In this document: positions 35,646-43,895 of the stretch, piece by piece
Position numbering within the stretch: position 1 is the first letter of the stretch
Layout: each line of letters begins with the position of its first letter
Assembly (NCBI GenBank): GCA_001804815.1
Contig: MHBI01000101.1
Coordinates: 108,791-172,790 of the forward strand
DNA from: Lentisphaerae bacterium GWF2_50_93
GTDB taxonomy: Bacteria > Verrucomicrobiota > Lentisphaeria > Victivallales > GWF2-50-93
Direction: 5' to 3'
DNA length: 64,000 bases
Made by a program: the position numbers and the translations under genes
Notes under the pieces: model-generated
The model's input: the letters and a program-made list of their open reading frames with translations, nothing else
Told to the model about the DNA's origin: nothing
Databases searched by the model: none

Positions 35646-35683
35646 GGAGTTTATCCCGATTACCGGAGGAACATCGGGATGTC
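35646..35683. repeat. REP-like hairpin (GGAGTTTATCCCGAT family)
   Basis: GGAGTTTATCCCGATTACCG followed by ATCGGGATGTCTCTGTG; same family as 4334-4376 and 9258-9293. Confidence 0.75.
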
Positions 35684-35712
35684 TCTGTGCGAGTAAAGAA
35701 TAAATTGTATGC

Positions 35713-37434
35713 TCATCTCTCCAGTTTCGGATTGTCCACCAGCATTCCAAGAAGTGCTGTGAGCGTAACCGGCCTGTCGGGCAATGATTCAAGTTCGTCA
35801 ATTCCTTCGATGAGGCTTTTTACACCGTTCGGAATGTAGCTCAGATATTTCTGTTTTCCCTTGACCAGCGACAGGAATGCGAAGGCGCCAAGCGCCTGCA
35901 TGTTCCTCTGGAGTCCGGCGATAATTGCATACTTCCTGAACTGCTCCTTTGTAAAAGTCAGCTCCTTGATTCCTGTTCCTTGGATTTTTCTATAGTAATA
36001 TTCCTGTAGTTCTCTCCTGAGAGCTACAGGAATATCGACATATGCATCCTTCAGTAGCGACATCAGGTCATAGGCGACAGGGCCGTATCTTGTACCCTGG
36101 AAGTCCACGATCCGGACCTTGTCGTCCTTGATCAGTATGTTCTGCGACTGGAAATCCCGGTGTATCAGCACCTGCGGCTGTTTCATTGATTCCTGTGCGA
36201 GTGTGTCGAAGAACGGCTGCAGTTCGGCGCATTTCTCCTCGCTTTCACCAAGATACCGTTTCAGGAAATTCTCAGTGAAGTATTCCGTCTCCCAGCGGAT
36301 TCCGGGATAGTCGAAGGACCTGTCAATCTCCTTGCGGCATCCATCTCCAAGCTGGCATGTCTTCTTCTGGAATTCTACCAGCCAGTCAATCACCTTCTTG
36401 TACACTTCGCTTTTATTTTTCTTCTTGATGGCAGTATGGACGTTATCGTCTCCGAGATCCTCGAGCAGGACGGCAAGCTGGGCTTTGTCATGACTGAATA
36501 TCTGAGGCGTGCCAAGTCCATTTTTAAAAAGATATTCGCCCGTCTTGATGAACCTGTCAAAATCCTGGTCTTCTGGATACGAGACCATGACAACTTTGGA
36601 CGAATCCGGATAGCTGATCCTGTAGAATTTCCTGTTTGAGCCCTGTTCCACGAGAGAATAGATCCTGATCGGTGATTTTACAGGCGTCAACGGCTTATGC
36701 TTCGCAGAGGATGAGAGTAGCGAGAAATATTTCCCGACTGTCCCGATATCGTTCCAGAGCATTTTTTCAGGAAGGTACGCGCCGACCGAATCCGGATTTT
36801 CCTTCAGCGCATCAAGTATTGCGGTTATAATTGAATAGTTTACCGGCTGTTCCGGCAGGTATTTGAATATTTCCCTTGAGAACACTGCTATTCCCGTATA
36901 AGTCAGAAGCCTGGCGGACTGGCTGGTCTTTCCGAGCTTGCCGAGGATGTCGATCACTGTTCCGAAATTCTTGGAAGCTGCAGCGGCTAGCACCCTGTTT
37001 TCGGGACCGTTGATCAGTACCATCGTCGCTATCTTACCTGACTCCTTATGGAATTCGACAATCTTCCCGACATCAATATCGGAGAGGATGTCTCCGTTGT
37101 AGAGGACGAAGCAGTCCGCCTCAGACAGAAGATTCTTCGCATTGACAAGCGGTCCTCCCGTCCCGAGAATTACCTCCTCATGGTATAGGGTGACATAATC
37201 CGCATACGATGAATTCTTCACAAACGTCTCGACGCGGTCTGCAAGGTGGTGGGTGTTGACTGCGACTTTCGCAACGCCTGAGTTCTTCATCTTGAGGATT
37301 ATCGACTCGAGCAGAGGCGTGCCATTGACAGGCATGAGTGGTTTCGGGATGAAGTCGGTGACAGGACGGAGGCGCGTACCTATGCCGGCGGCCAGGATTA
37401 TTGCATTGACTTGAAATTTTTCTTTCGTATCCAT
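35713..37434 (-). CDS. murU-amgK: Fused MurNAc-1-phosphate uridylyltransferase / MurNAc (amino-sugar) kinase
   Basis: 573 residues with two enzyme domains. Residues about 8-240 are a sugar-1-phosphate nucleotidyltransferase (IILAAGIGTRLRPVTDFIPK), closest in pattern to MurU. Residues about 255-560 are an aminoglycoside-phosphotransferase-fold kinase with VLIHRDFQSQNILI (catalytic Asp, Asn) and VRIVDFQGTRYGPVAYDLMS, the pattern of AmgK. In pseudomonads MurU and AmgK are separate neighbours that recycle cell-wall MurNAc to UDP-MurNAc. Here one polypeptide would do both steps. The exact sugar is inferred from motifs. Confidence 0.82.
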   Translation of the reverse strand: MDTKEKFQVNAIILAAGIGTRLRPVTDFIPKPLMPVNGTPLLESIILKMKNSGVAKVAVNTHHLADRVETFVKNSSYADYVTLYHEEVILGTGGPLVNAKNLLSEADCFVLYNGDILSDIDVGKIVEFHKESGKIATMVLINGPENRVLAAAASKNFGTVIDILGKLGKTSQSARLLTYTGIAVFSREIFKYLPEQPVNYSIITAILDALKENPDSVGAYLPEKMLWNDIGTVGKYFSLLSSSAKHKPLTPVKSPIRIYSLVEQGSNRKFYRISYPDSSKVVMVSYPEDQDFDRFIKTGEYLFKNGLGTPQIFSHDKAQLAVLLEDLGDDNVHTAIKKKNKSEVYKKVIDWLVEFQKKTCQLGDGCRKEIDRSFDYPGIRWETEYFTENFLKRYLGESEEKCAELQPFFDTLAQESMKQPQVLIHRDFQSQNILIKDDKVRIVDFQGTRYGPVAYDLMSLLKDAYVDIPVALRRELQEYYYRKIQGTGIKELTFTKEQFRKYAIIAGLQRNMQALGAFAFLSLVKGKQKYLSYIPNGVKSLIEGIDELESLPDRPVTLTALLGMLVDNPKLER

Positions 37435-37543
37435 TCGTGAAAAAATTATCTTTGAATTAATTTAATATACTTATATATTCCAGGAAAGGTTTTCTTGCCT
37501 GGAATTGTAAAATACATTCTAAACAGAATGGAACAAAGCACGC

Positions 37544-37933
37544 ATGCCATTATGGGTTAAAATTTATGTGACCGTCTACCTGCTCTTCGTGGTATCCAAC
37601 CTCGGATACCTGATGTATGTCCGGAGCAAGCTGTGGATAATGCTCTATGATTTTTCGAGCGGGCTATACCTGTCGTTCCTGATGCTTGCCTACTGGAGCG
37701 TTAAGCTGAATCCGCTCATAGGGCCCATCCATGTGCCGTTCTTTGCTGCGATAATCGCAATGGAGGTCTACCTGACCATCTGGGGCAGGTTCGATGAGCT
37801 GGGAGTGAAGCTTCCTGAAATAAGCGATGAGGATGCTGAGATCGCCAAGACTGTTTCAATACTGTTCAGTTCTCCCGCATATATCTGCGGCAGCCTTCTA
37901 TGCTTCGACGTGCTGATGAAATATAAATTTTAA
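37544..37933 (+). CDS. Hypothetical membrane protein
   Basis: 129 residues, three to four TM helices (about 4-25, 31-50, 60-80 and 104-125), with an acidic loop (LPEISDEDAEIAK) before the last one. It is divergent from the MurU-AmgK gene, with a 110-bp A/T-rich gap. I recognise no family. Confidence 0.6.
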   Translation: MPLWVKIYVTVYLLFVVSNLGYLMYVRSKLWIMLYDFSSGLYLSFLMLAYWSVKLNPLIGPIHVPFFAAIIAMEVYLTIWGRFDELGVKLPEISDEDAEIAKTVSILFSSPAYICGSLLCFDVLMKYKF

Positions 37934-38017
37934 AGCTTCAAGATTTATATGCTGGCACACTTTATGCTTCATCGCCCCTAAGACTTCGTATTGCAAATCT
38001 GGAACTGGGAGGACACA

Positions 38018-38398
38018 GTGATCTTAATCTTCGAAGACAACATGGATATCGCCACTGTCATGAAACACATGCTTTCGCATATGTTCCATGAAGCCTGCGT
38101 GGTAACATGCAACTTCGCCGATGCGGAGAACCTCGTCCTGGCAGGAGATGTTGAACTTGTCCTGAGCGATCTGAACATTGACGGGCACAAGGGACAGGGG
38201 CTTGACCTCATAAAGGCAATTAGGAGGATTAGGCCGCACACTTCTCCCCCGATCATCGTCTACACGGGGCTTAACAGCACCGACTCGACCTTTGCGGAAG
38301 CCGAAAGGTTCTCTGACGAGATCTACGAGAAAAGCGAGATCGCAATCCCCCAGCTTTGCAAGGCGGTCTACCGCCTGCTGAAGTTGAGACAAAGATGA
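38018..38398 (+). CDS. Stand-alone response-regulator receiver domain
   Basis: 126 residues from a GTG at 38018, chosen because GGGAGGA lies 5 bp upstream and the start gives the usual short beta-1 (VILIFEDN). The acidic pocket is E-D near 6-7, the phosphoacceptor Asp is in VLSDLNIDG, the Thr switch in IIVYTGL and the conserved Lys in YEKSE. No output domain follows, so it may act like CheY/Spo0F-type proteins. No histidine kinase is adjacent. Confidence 0.85.
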   Translation: MILIFEDNMDIATVMKHMLSHMFHEACVVTCNFADAENLVLAGDVELVLSDLNIDGHKGQGLDLIKAIRRIRPHTSPPIIVYTGLNSTDSTFAEAERFSDEIYEKSEIAIPQLCKAVYRLLKLRQR

Positions 38399-38469
38399 CA
38401 GATCTCCACCACAGGACACACAGAAAATAATAATGGATTTATCGCAATATTGCGTGTTCTTTGCTGAAA

Positions 38470-38494
38470 ACACAGCCAATAATGGCTTGACTAC
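38470..38494. repeat. REP-like half element (GTAGTCAAGCC variant)
   Basis: Minus strand: GTAGTCAAGCCATTATTGGC then TGTGTT. Matches 30711-30735. Confidence 0.65.
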
Positions 38495-38569
38495 CAACGA
38501 ATAACATTTCCTTGAATCCTAATAGCGAACTATTCTTTGCGGCCCCATGCCTTGGTGAGAGTAAAAAGA

Positions 38570-39148
38570 TTAAGGTTCTAAAACCTTCTTGATTGCCCTG
38601 AACTCCTCGGAATCATAGTCCGCCCCAGAGATAATCGCCTTGACGATTGCAATTATCTTCTCCTGCTGATCGGAACTTATTCCAGCATTAGCAAGTATTT
38701 CAGAAACTCTATCGTTATATTTTTTTCCATCCTTGGAAAAAAATATTATGACAAGGGAAGTTTTGACAACACAAGGATCACAACTGGTTCCGCCGAGTAC
38801 GTCGTCCGCCAGCTTGCAGGCCTTCTCAAGTTCCCTCATGGCATCTGCATCCAGCTTGAACTGGGATGAAAGCAGCGCCTTGACCTTCTCGATTACAGGA
38901 GATGCGGATTCGTCGCTGGAAGTCCTGCCGAGGCACTTGTCGGCGAACTTGCACCATTTCGCGCAGCCGAGATCGATCCTGGGATTCTTGATCTCCTTGC
39001 CGCATTTTTTGCAGATGAGGAAAGGTTCGTCCTTCCAGAATTCAATCTCATTGCCGCAGTGCGGGCAATCCAGAGTGAATATGTCTTCGGGCTTCCAGAA
39101 TCTCATGTCCTGCCCCGGACATCTTGGCTTGCTGCTGTCGGATTTCAT
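38570..39148 (-). CDS. Zinc-ribbon hypothetical protein
   Basis: 192 residues. The N-terminal part begins with CPGQDMRFWKPEDIFTLDCP and contains CPHCGNEIEFW, CKKCGKEI and then DLGCAKWCKFADKCLG, that is two CxxC pairs plus a Cys-rich motif, likely zinc or Fe-S binding. The C-terminal 110 residues are helical. I have a sense that the N-terminal motif recurs in HD-domain and other proteins of anaerobes, but I cannot name the family. It is alone on its strand. Confidence 0.7.
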   Translation of the reverse strand: MKSDSSKPRCPGQDMRFWKPEDIFTLDCPHCGNEIEFWKDEPFLICKKCGKEIKNPRIDLGCAKWCKFADKCLGRTSSDESASPVIEKVKALLSSQFKLDADAMRELEKACKLADDVLGGTSCDPCVVKTSLVIIFFSKDGKKYNDRVSEILANAGISSDQQEKIIAIVKAIISGADYDSEEFRAIKKVLEP

Positions 39149-39175
39149 ATTGTCTATTTACCTGTATTTATTTAA

Positions 39176-39272
39176 GTAGGGACGGCCTTTCCGTGTCTGC
39201 CGTAGCTTCTTTGCGAAGGCAGAAGGCTGTCCCATGAATTCAAGAATGGTACACACTAAAGGGCGTACCTAC
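39176..39272. repeat. REP-like inverted pair (GTAGGTACG family) with inner hairpin
   Basis: GTAGGGACGGCC at the left, minus-strand GTAGGTACGCCCTTTAGTGT at the right, and between them GTAGCTTCTTTGCGAAG (39192-39208). The right CTAC supplies the TAG stop of the Imm11-like gene. Confidence 0.8.
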
Positions 39273-39825
39273 TTACCCTCCCAGACAAGGGAGAATTTCA
39301 GACCTTTCAAGCCTGCTGACTCCAGTATGGATTTAAATTCGTCTTCCTTGTCCTTCAAGCCTGTTGAAACATACAGGCCGCCCATGAATCTGGGTATTTT
39401 GAAAAGGCTTGATTCAGGGAGAAGATGAGGATGGATTGCCCATTTTGTTATCTGGATCGGTTTCCCTGTAGTCTTACCATAAATCCATTCACATTTGTCA
39501 TGATTAAGACAGTCGACACATTCTAGAACATTCATCAAGAACATTTTTTCACCATTGCATTCGATTGGAAGAAGCTCTCCCGCCATTTCCAAAACTGACT
39601 GCAAAGGTTCACACGCCTCTTGCGTTATAGCAAAAGCATTAGGGAGAAGACTAAAAAATCTCCTCTGGGGAGGTGAGGGTCGAGTATCTGAAATTTAACG
39701 GTCTTCCAACCTTTTAGCTTAGGAGTCGCATCGAATTCAAGCAGGTCGGAATCAGAAATCTTTTTACTGGTCGGAACAATACTTTGACAAGTTTTGTAAT
39801 CATACTCGACGTGATAAATTTTCAT
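39269..39825 (-). pseudogene. Imm11-like (DUF1629) immunity gene with a -1 frameshift
   Basis: The first part (39825 down to about 39660) starts MKIYHVEYDYK after AGGAG and reaches LPRGDF; the second part continues as MNVLECVDCLNHDKCEWIYG, SSLFKIPRFMGGLYVST and LKGLKFSLVWEGK, all matching the C-terminal half of Imm11. The two frames are joined if the T6 run (A6 on the plus strand, 39654-39659) had seven bases, giving GDFFSLLPNAFAITQEACEP. It could be decay, slippage or a sequencing error. Imm11 proteins protect against polymorphic toxins; no toxin is nearby. Confidence 0.65.
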
Positions 39826-39950
39826 TCCCTCTCCTTTCGAATTCAACCAATTCCTTTTTCAAGCTCCACTTATTCTATTCCGAAGCATGCAGAAATCAAG
39901 TCATGTGGACAATCAGGTGAAAAGAGCATTTTAAAAGTTATCTTAAGGGT

Positions 39951-40238
39951 ATGACAACGATAACATTACAATGTCCCGATGAACTGTTTACGGCCTTAGG
40001 CAAAAGGCCGACGGCGGCGGCTGTAGAGATCACGCTGATGGCGGCGCTGAAACTTTACGAGGAAGGGCGTCTTTCAAGCGGCATGGCTGCAAAATTCGCA
40101 GGTGTATCCCGCGTTGAATTCATACATCTTTGCGGGAAATACGGCACAACCATATTCCAGCAGACCCCGGAAGAACTTGACGAGGACGTTAAGAATGCCG
40201 ATAAAATGAGTTCAAATACTGGGGTGTTTCGCTTGTAG
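39951..40238 (+). CDS. UPF0175 family protein
   Basis: 95 residues. TITLQCPDELFTALGKRP, ALKLYEEGRLSSGMAAKFAG and VSRVEFIHLCGKYGTTIF match UPF0175, a family with a helix-turn-helix-like core often found as the antitoxin half of toxin-antitoxin pairs. No PIN toxin follows. The last residues and the TAG stop lie within a REP element (GTAG at 40235-40238). Confidence 0.82.
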   Translation: MTTITLQCPDELFTALGKRPTAAAVEITLMAALKLYEEGRLSSGMAAKFAGVSRVEFIHLCGKYGTTIFQQTPEELDEDVKNADKMSSNTGVFRL

Positions 40239-40571
40239 TAGCGCATGTTTGCGCGTTCTAAATTGATTTTGTCTTTCCTGGAGGAGCGCCGGTCTCCAGA
40301 CCGGCTTTTCCGTGCCGACCTGGCTTGTTCAACCGAAGCTTCTCTGTGAAGGAGGGTGTCGGATTTAGGATTTTCCGTTTGTATTAGCTATTGTTCAAGC
40401 GTTCTTAACAGAACTTCGAAAGACTGAAGAACGCGCAAACATGCGCTACTACAAACAAATTCAGTCATTTTTGAACTCATTTCTAAGTCCGACAGGCTCC
40501 GAAGGAGGCTACGAACAGAATCCTTTGATTTTTAACTTCAGATGATTTTGCCGGCGAGACGCCAGCGCTCC
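40235..40571. repeat. Composite nest of REP-like elements
   Basis: Contains GTAGTAGCGCATGTTTGCGC (40235), GGAG plus a CGCCGGTCTCCAGACCGGC hairpin (40280), a degenerate-plus-intact GTAGTAGCGC pair (40381-40452), minus-strand GTAGCCTCCTTCGGAGCCTG (near 40512) and minus-strand GGAGCGCTGGCGTCTCGCC (near 40571). Halves from different families are interleaved. Confidence 0.75.
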
Positions 40572-40587
40572 GTACTAAAATCAATTT

Positions 40588-40612
40588 ATATTTTGTCACT
40601 CAGACAAAATAT
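40588..40612. promoter_or_regulatory. Perfect inverted repeat upstream of the CODH/ACS locus
   Basis: ATATTTTGTC / GACAAAATAT, 10-bp arms with loop ACTCA, 166 bp before the first gene. No T-tract follows, so an operator is as likely as a terminator. The rest of 40613-40777 is A/T-rich with no clear motif; AGGAGG precedes the ATG. Confidence 0.5.
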
Positions 40613-40777
40613 CATGTAAAAATCTGCAAAATACTTGAAGTTTACTGTAAAGCTAAAGATCCACGCTTTCTTTTTTTAAGGCTGATAATTAATGTTTACC
40701 CTTAGTTTGAATATTTAAAGCTTGTGCAGTTAATTACAAATTAGCCTGAACGCAAGGCATATAATCAGGAGGTTTTT

Positions 40778-41674
40778 ATGGCTAGGGGCAAGATTGTCGA
40801 TGCATTGAAGAACGGAAAAATTCTTGTGTCGGACGGCGCGTGGGGGACATTCCTCCAGAAAAAGGGTCTCAAGCCGGGCGAATGCCCTGAACTATGGTGC
40901 GTAGACCGTCCCGACGATGTCTATGATGTCGCCAAGAACTATATCGACGCCGGCGCCGACATGGTCGAATCTGACAGCTTCGGCGGAACATGCTTCAAGC
41001 TCGAACACTACCATCTCGCAGACAGGACCTCCGAAATAAACGTGGCTTCCGCAAAGATTTCCCGCAAGGCGGCAGGCGACAACAAGTGGGTGATCGCCTC
41101 AATAGGTCCTACCGGGAAAATGCTCGTCATGGGCGATGTCACCGAAGACGATCTCTACAAGGCGTTCAAGGAACAGGCTGTCGCCCTGGAAAAAGGCGGG
41201 GCCGATGCGATCTGCATCGAGACCATGAGCGCCATCGATGAGGCCGCGCTGGCAATCAAGGCCGTCAAGGAAAATACGAAATGCGAGGTTATCTGCACGT
41301 TCACCTTCGAACTTACCGCGCACGGCGGATACAGGACAATGATGGGCGTAACTCCGGCCGATGCAGCCAAGGCCGCGCTTGAAGCCGGCGCCGACATCAT
41401 CGGACCGAACTGCGGAAATGGAATAGAGCGCATGATCGAAATCGTCAGGGAGATCAAGCAGGCAGTTCCTAAATCATTCATACTTGTACATGCGAACGCC
41501 GGACTTCCGAAGAATGTCAATGGGGTGGACATATTCCCGGAGACGCCAGAAGAAATGGCGAAGAGGGTCCCCGAACTCATCAAGGCTGGCGCGAACATAA
41601 TCGGCGGATGCTGCGGAACGACACCGGCCCATATCAAGGCGATAAAGCAGGCGGTGGATGCTTATAAGAAGTAA
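40778..41674 (+). CDS. Homocysteine S-methyltransferase family protein (MetH N-terminal-like)
   Basis: 298 residues, TIM-barrel. ILVSDGAWGTFLQKKGLKPG opens the fold; the zinc-binding cysteines are in GPNCGNG (about 210) and GGCCGTTPAHI (about 276-286). The family moves a methyl group to homocysteine, or to thiols in related members. There is no cobalamin-binding domain in this protein, so it would need a separate methyl carrier. It has a strong RBS (AGGAGG) and opens the Wood-Ljungdahl locus. Confidence 0.88.
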   Translation: MARGKIVDALKNGKILVSDGAWGTFLQKKGLKPGECPELWCVDRPDDVYDVAKNYIDAGADMVESDSFGGTCFKLEHYHLADRTSEINVASAKISRKAAGDNKWVIASIGPTGKMLVMGDVTEDDLYKAFKEQAVALEKGGADAICIETMSAIDEAALAIKAVKENTKCEVICTFTFELTAHGGYRTMMGVTPADAAKAALEAGADIIGPNCGNGIERMIEIVREIKQAVPKSFILVHANAGLPKNVNGVDIFPETPEEMAKRVPELIKAGANIIGGCCGTTPAHIKAIKQAVDAYKK

Positions 41675-41676
41675 AT

Positions 41677-41741
41677 GTAGCACAGGCATCTTGCCTGTGT
41701 GAGAAAAGATAATAAAATCACAGGCGAGACGCCTGTGTTAC
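41677..41741. repeat. REP-like inverted pair (GTAGCACAG family)
   Basis: GTAGCACAGGCATCTTGCCT begins 2 bp after the preceding stop; the facing hairpin is CACAGGCGAGACGCCTGTG. Confidence 0.8.
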
Positions 41742-41768
41742 ATTGTTAAAACAAACAGGAGAAACATA

Positions 41769-42836
41769 ATGAAAACCAAGTTCACCGCCACAGGAATCGG
41801 CAGCATGCCTTTTTCGGATCCCGACTATGCAGTAAAGGTTTCACTTTCGAAGATGTTCGAATCCCCGATCTGGCCCCAGCTTCCGAAGCTCGGTCTCCAT
41901 GAACAGATGGAGATCCAGTATTCCGAAGGAATGCCCTGCACGGTGATCGACGAAGTAAAACACAGGATGTACTTCGACACAAACCAGGATTATTCCGAAT
42001 CTTTCGCACAGCTCTATGAAGGCTACATCATAGCGACAGAGGATGGCGGAACAAAGGATTTCTCGAAAATGGCTATAAGCCCGGATTTTTCAAAAGGGAT
42101 ATACGCCCTCGAAGCGGCTCTCCAGGCAAAAGGCGGTGCAAAACTCCCGTTCGTAAAGGTGCAGACTACAGGTCCGTGCAGTTTCGCGTTGACGCTGGTC
42201 GATGAGAACAAGCGCGCCATATACTATAATGAAGAGTTCCGTGACATGATCCTCAAATGCCTGTCCATGAAATGCCGCTGGCAGATCCAGAAGTTCCAGC
42301 CCTTTGCCGAAAAAGTCATCTGCTTCATCGATGAACCGATCCTCTCGGCGTTCGGAAGCTCGACATACGTGTCAGTAAAACGCGATGACGTTGTATTGCT
42401 TGTGAATGAAATCTCAGAGGCAGTCCATGCCGAAGGCGCGCTTTCCGGCGTCCACTGCTGCGGCAACACCGAATGGAGCATCCTTATCGACGCAGGAGTC
42501 GACATCGTGAACTTCGACGCATTCGGCTACGGCGAAACGATTGCAATGTATCCGGAGGCCGTCAAGGCGCATCTCGAACGAGGCGGAATCCTCGCCTGGG
42601 GCGTTGTCCCTACGTCCACGGCCATCAGGGAGCAGACAGTCGACACTCTTGCCGCCCATCTCGAGAAGATGATGGACAATCTCGCGGCAAAGGGAATCGA
42701 CAAGAAGCTCATCGCAGAGCAGGCGATGCTGACGCCTTCCTGCGGAACCGGCTCAATGGATCCCGCGGATGCCGAGAAAGTCTTCGAGACCCTCTTCCAA
42801 CTCTCAAAAACGATGAAGGCGAAATACGGTTTCTAA
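41769..42836 (+). CDS. MetE/UroD-like methyltransferase (candidate folate-independent methionine synthase)
   Basis: 355 residues, about the size of a core MetE catalytic domain, without the N-terminal MetE half. Zinc ligands are recognisable as GVHCCGNTEWSIL (about 223-235) and TPSCGTGSMDP near 319-329. It starts FTATGIGSMPFSDPDYAVKV, like UroD/MetE family members of anaerobes. Core-MetE proteins in Wood-Ljungdahl bacteria are thought to take the methyl group from the corrinoid iron-sulfur protein, and that fits this location. The assignment to that subgroup is inference. Confidence 0.75.
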   Translation: MKTKFTATGIGSMPFSDPDYAVKVSLSKMFESPIWPQLPKLGLHEQMEIQYSEGMPCTVIDEVKHRMYFDTNQDYSESFAQLYEGYIIATEDGGTKDFSKMAISPDFSKGIYALEAALQAKGGAKLPFVKVQTTGPCSFALTLVDENKRAIYYNEEFRDMILKCLSMKCRWQIQKFQPFAEKVICFIDEPILSAFGSSTYVSVKRDDVVLLVNEISEAVHAEGALSGVHCCGNTEWSILIDAGVDIVNFDAFGYGETIAMYPEAVKAHLERGGILAWGVVPTSTAIREQTVDTLAAHLEKMMDNLAAKGIDKKLIAEQAMLTPSCGTGSMDPADAEKVFETLFQLSKTMKAKYGF

Positions 42837-42900
42837 GTAGGTACGCCCTTTAGGGTGTACCATTCTTGAATCCATGGTACAGGCTAAAGCCCGTACCTAC
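42837..42900. repeat. REP-like inverted pair (GTAGGTACG family), copy A
   Basis: Begins directly after the TAA of the MetE-like gene. Differs from 43896-43959 at one base in 64. Confidence 0.88.
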
Positions 42901-42916
42901 TTTAAGAAGTTAAATC

Positions 42917-43696
42917 ATGAAAATCGCCATATCAGGTAAAGGTGGAGTTGGAAAGTCGACGCTTGCGGCGGCCCTTGCCCTGCTCATGGCCGAGAAGAAG
43001 ATAAAGGTGCTGGCGCTTGATTCTGATCCGGCTGCGAATCTCGCAGTCGCTCTCGGAGTGCCGGAGGAGACAAGGAAGAAGATTGTCCCGATCGCCATGC
43101 AGAAGGCGCTTATCGAGGAACGGACCGGTGCGAAGATCAAGCAGTACGGCCAGATGTTCAAACTCAATCCTGAAGTCTCGGATATTGCCGCCAAGTTTGC
43201 CATAAATCACAATGGAGTTTCACTCATCGTTGTCGGCGCAATTGAAAAAGGCGGTAGTGGTTGTGCGTGTCCGGAAAACATCCTCATCAGAGCGCTTGTC
43301 ACTGATCTTATCCTGCACAAGAACGAGGCGCTGATAATGGACATGGAGGCCGGAGTCGAGCATCTCGGCAGAGCGACTGTAAGCGGCGTGGACGGAATGC
43401 TGATAGTCGTGGAGCCTGGACAGCGCTCGGTGGACTGTGCGAAGGCCATCATCGGGATGGCGCATGACATCGGTTTGAAGAAGCTTTACATTGTCGCGAA
43501 CAGGGTGACATGCCATGAGGACGAGACCTTTGTGAAGAATTCATTTCCTGACCGTGAGATACTGGGTACAATTCTCTTTTCCCAGGAAGTGAGGAAATCG
43601 GACATGACCGGGAAGTCGGTGCTCGAGTGCGCTGAGCCGGAAACAAGGAAATCCTTTGAATCAATCTTAAATAATCTTGAGAGGATGTTCAAATGA
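42917..43696 (+). CDS. cooC: CooC-type CODH maturation ATPase
   Basis: 259 residues. Deviant Walker A GKGGVGKST at 8-16 (MinD/SIMIBI class), and the CxC pair C116-x-C118 (GGSGCACPEN), which in CooC dimers binds metal. MDMEAGVEHLGR is the Walker B region. CooC uses ATP to help insert nickel into CODH. Its last bases overlap the next small gene (ATGA). Located between REP copies in the CODH/ACS locus. Confidence 0.92.
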   Translation: MKIAISGKGGVGKSTLAAALALLMAEKKIKVLALDSDPAANLAVALGVPEETRKKIVPIAMQKALIEERTGAKIKQYGQMFKLNPEVSDIAAKFAINHNGVSLIVVGAIEKGGSGCACPENILIRALVTDLILHKNEALIMDMEAGVEHLGRATVSGVDGMLIVVEPGQRSVDCAKAIIGMAHDIGLKKLYIVANRVTCHEDETFVKNSFPDREILGTILFSQEVRKSDMTGKSVLECAEPETRKSFESILNNLERMFK

Positions 43697-43893
43697 AAAC
43701 TGATGTCGCACATGAAAAATACCTGAAGATGATGACGGAAATAGAGGATCTCGAGGACAAGCTTGAAAGTCTTGAAAAGAAAGGCTTAGATGCGGAAAAG
43801 CGCGTAGTGCTAGTGCTGAAAGAGGAACTTGCTGCGTTGAAGAGCGAGCTCGCGAGGATAAGCGACGGTTGCGGAAAACCGCATTCCCATTAG
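43693..43893 (+). CDS. Small coiled-coil protein with Cys/His tail
   Basis: 66 residues. Residues about 5-55 form a strongly heptad-like coiled coil (IEDLEDKLESLEKKGLDAEK), and the C-terminus is DGCGKPHSH. It overlaps cooC by ATGA, so it is translationally coupled. I do not recognise the family. The tail suits metal binding, and the position suggests a part in nickel handling or ATPase bridging, which is inference. Confidence 0.7.
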   Translation: MKTDVAHEKYLKMMTEIEDLEDKLESLEKKGLDAEKRVVLVLKEELAALKSELARISDGCGKPHSH

Positions 43894-43895
43894 AA

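Larger units (their letters stand above)
35351..35712. other. Gene-free stretch with two REP-like elements
   Basis: I see no gene. It holds the pairs at 35444-35515 and 35646-35683. Confidence 0.6.

Noticed and set aside
35483..35839. Open frame of 118 codons on the plus strand
   Set aside because: It begins in a REP element and then overlaps the end of the MurU-AmgK gene on the other strand; the protein is low-quality and repeat-derived.
40613..40777. Possible cobalamin or SAM riboswitch before the methyltransferase genes
   Set aside because: I could not find a B12-box or SAM-type core; only A/T-rich sequence and a single inverted repeat.
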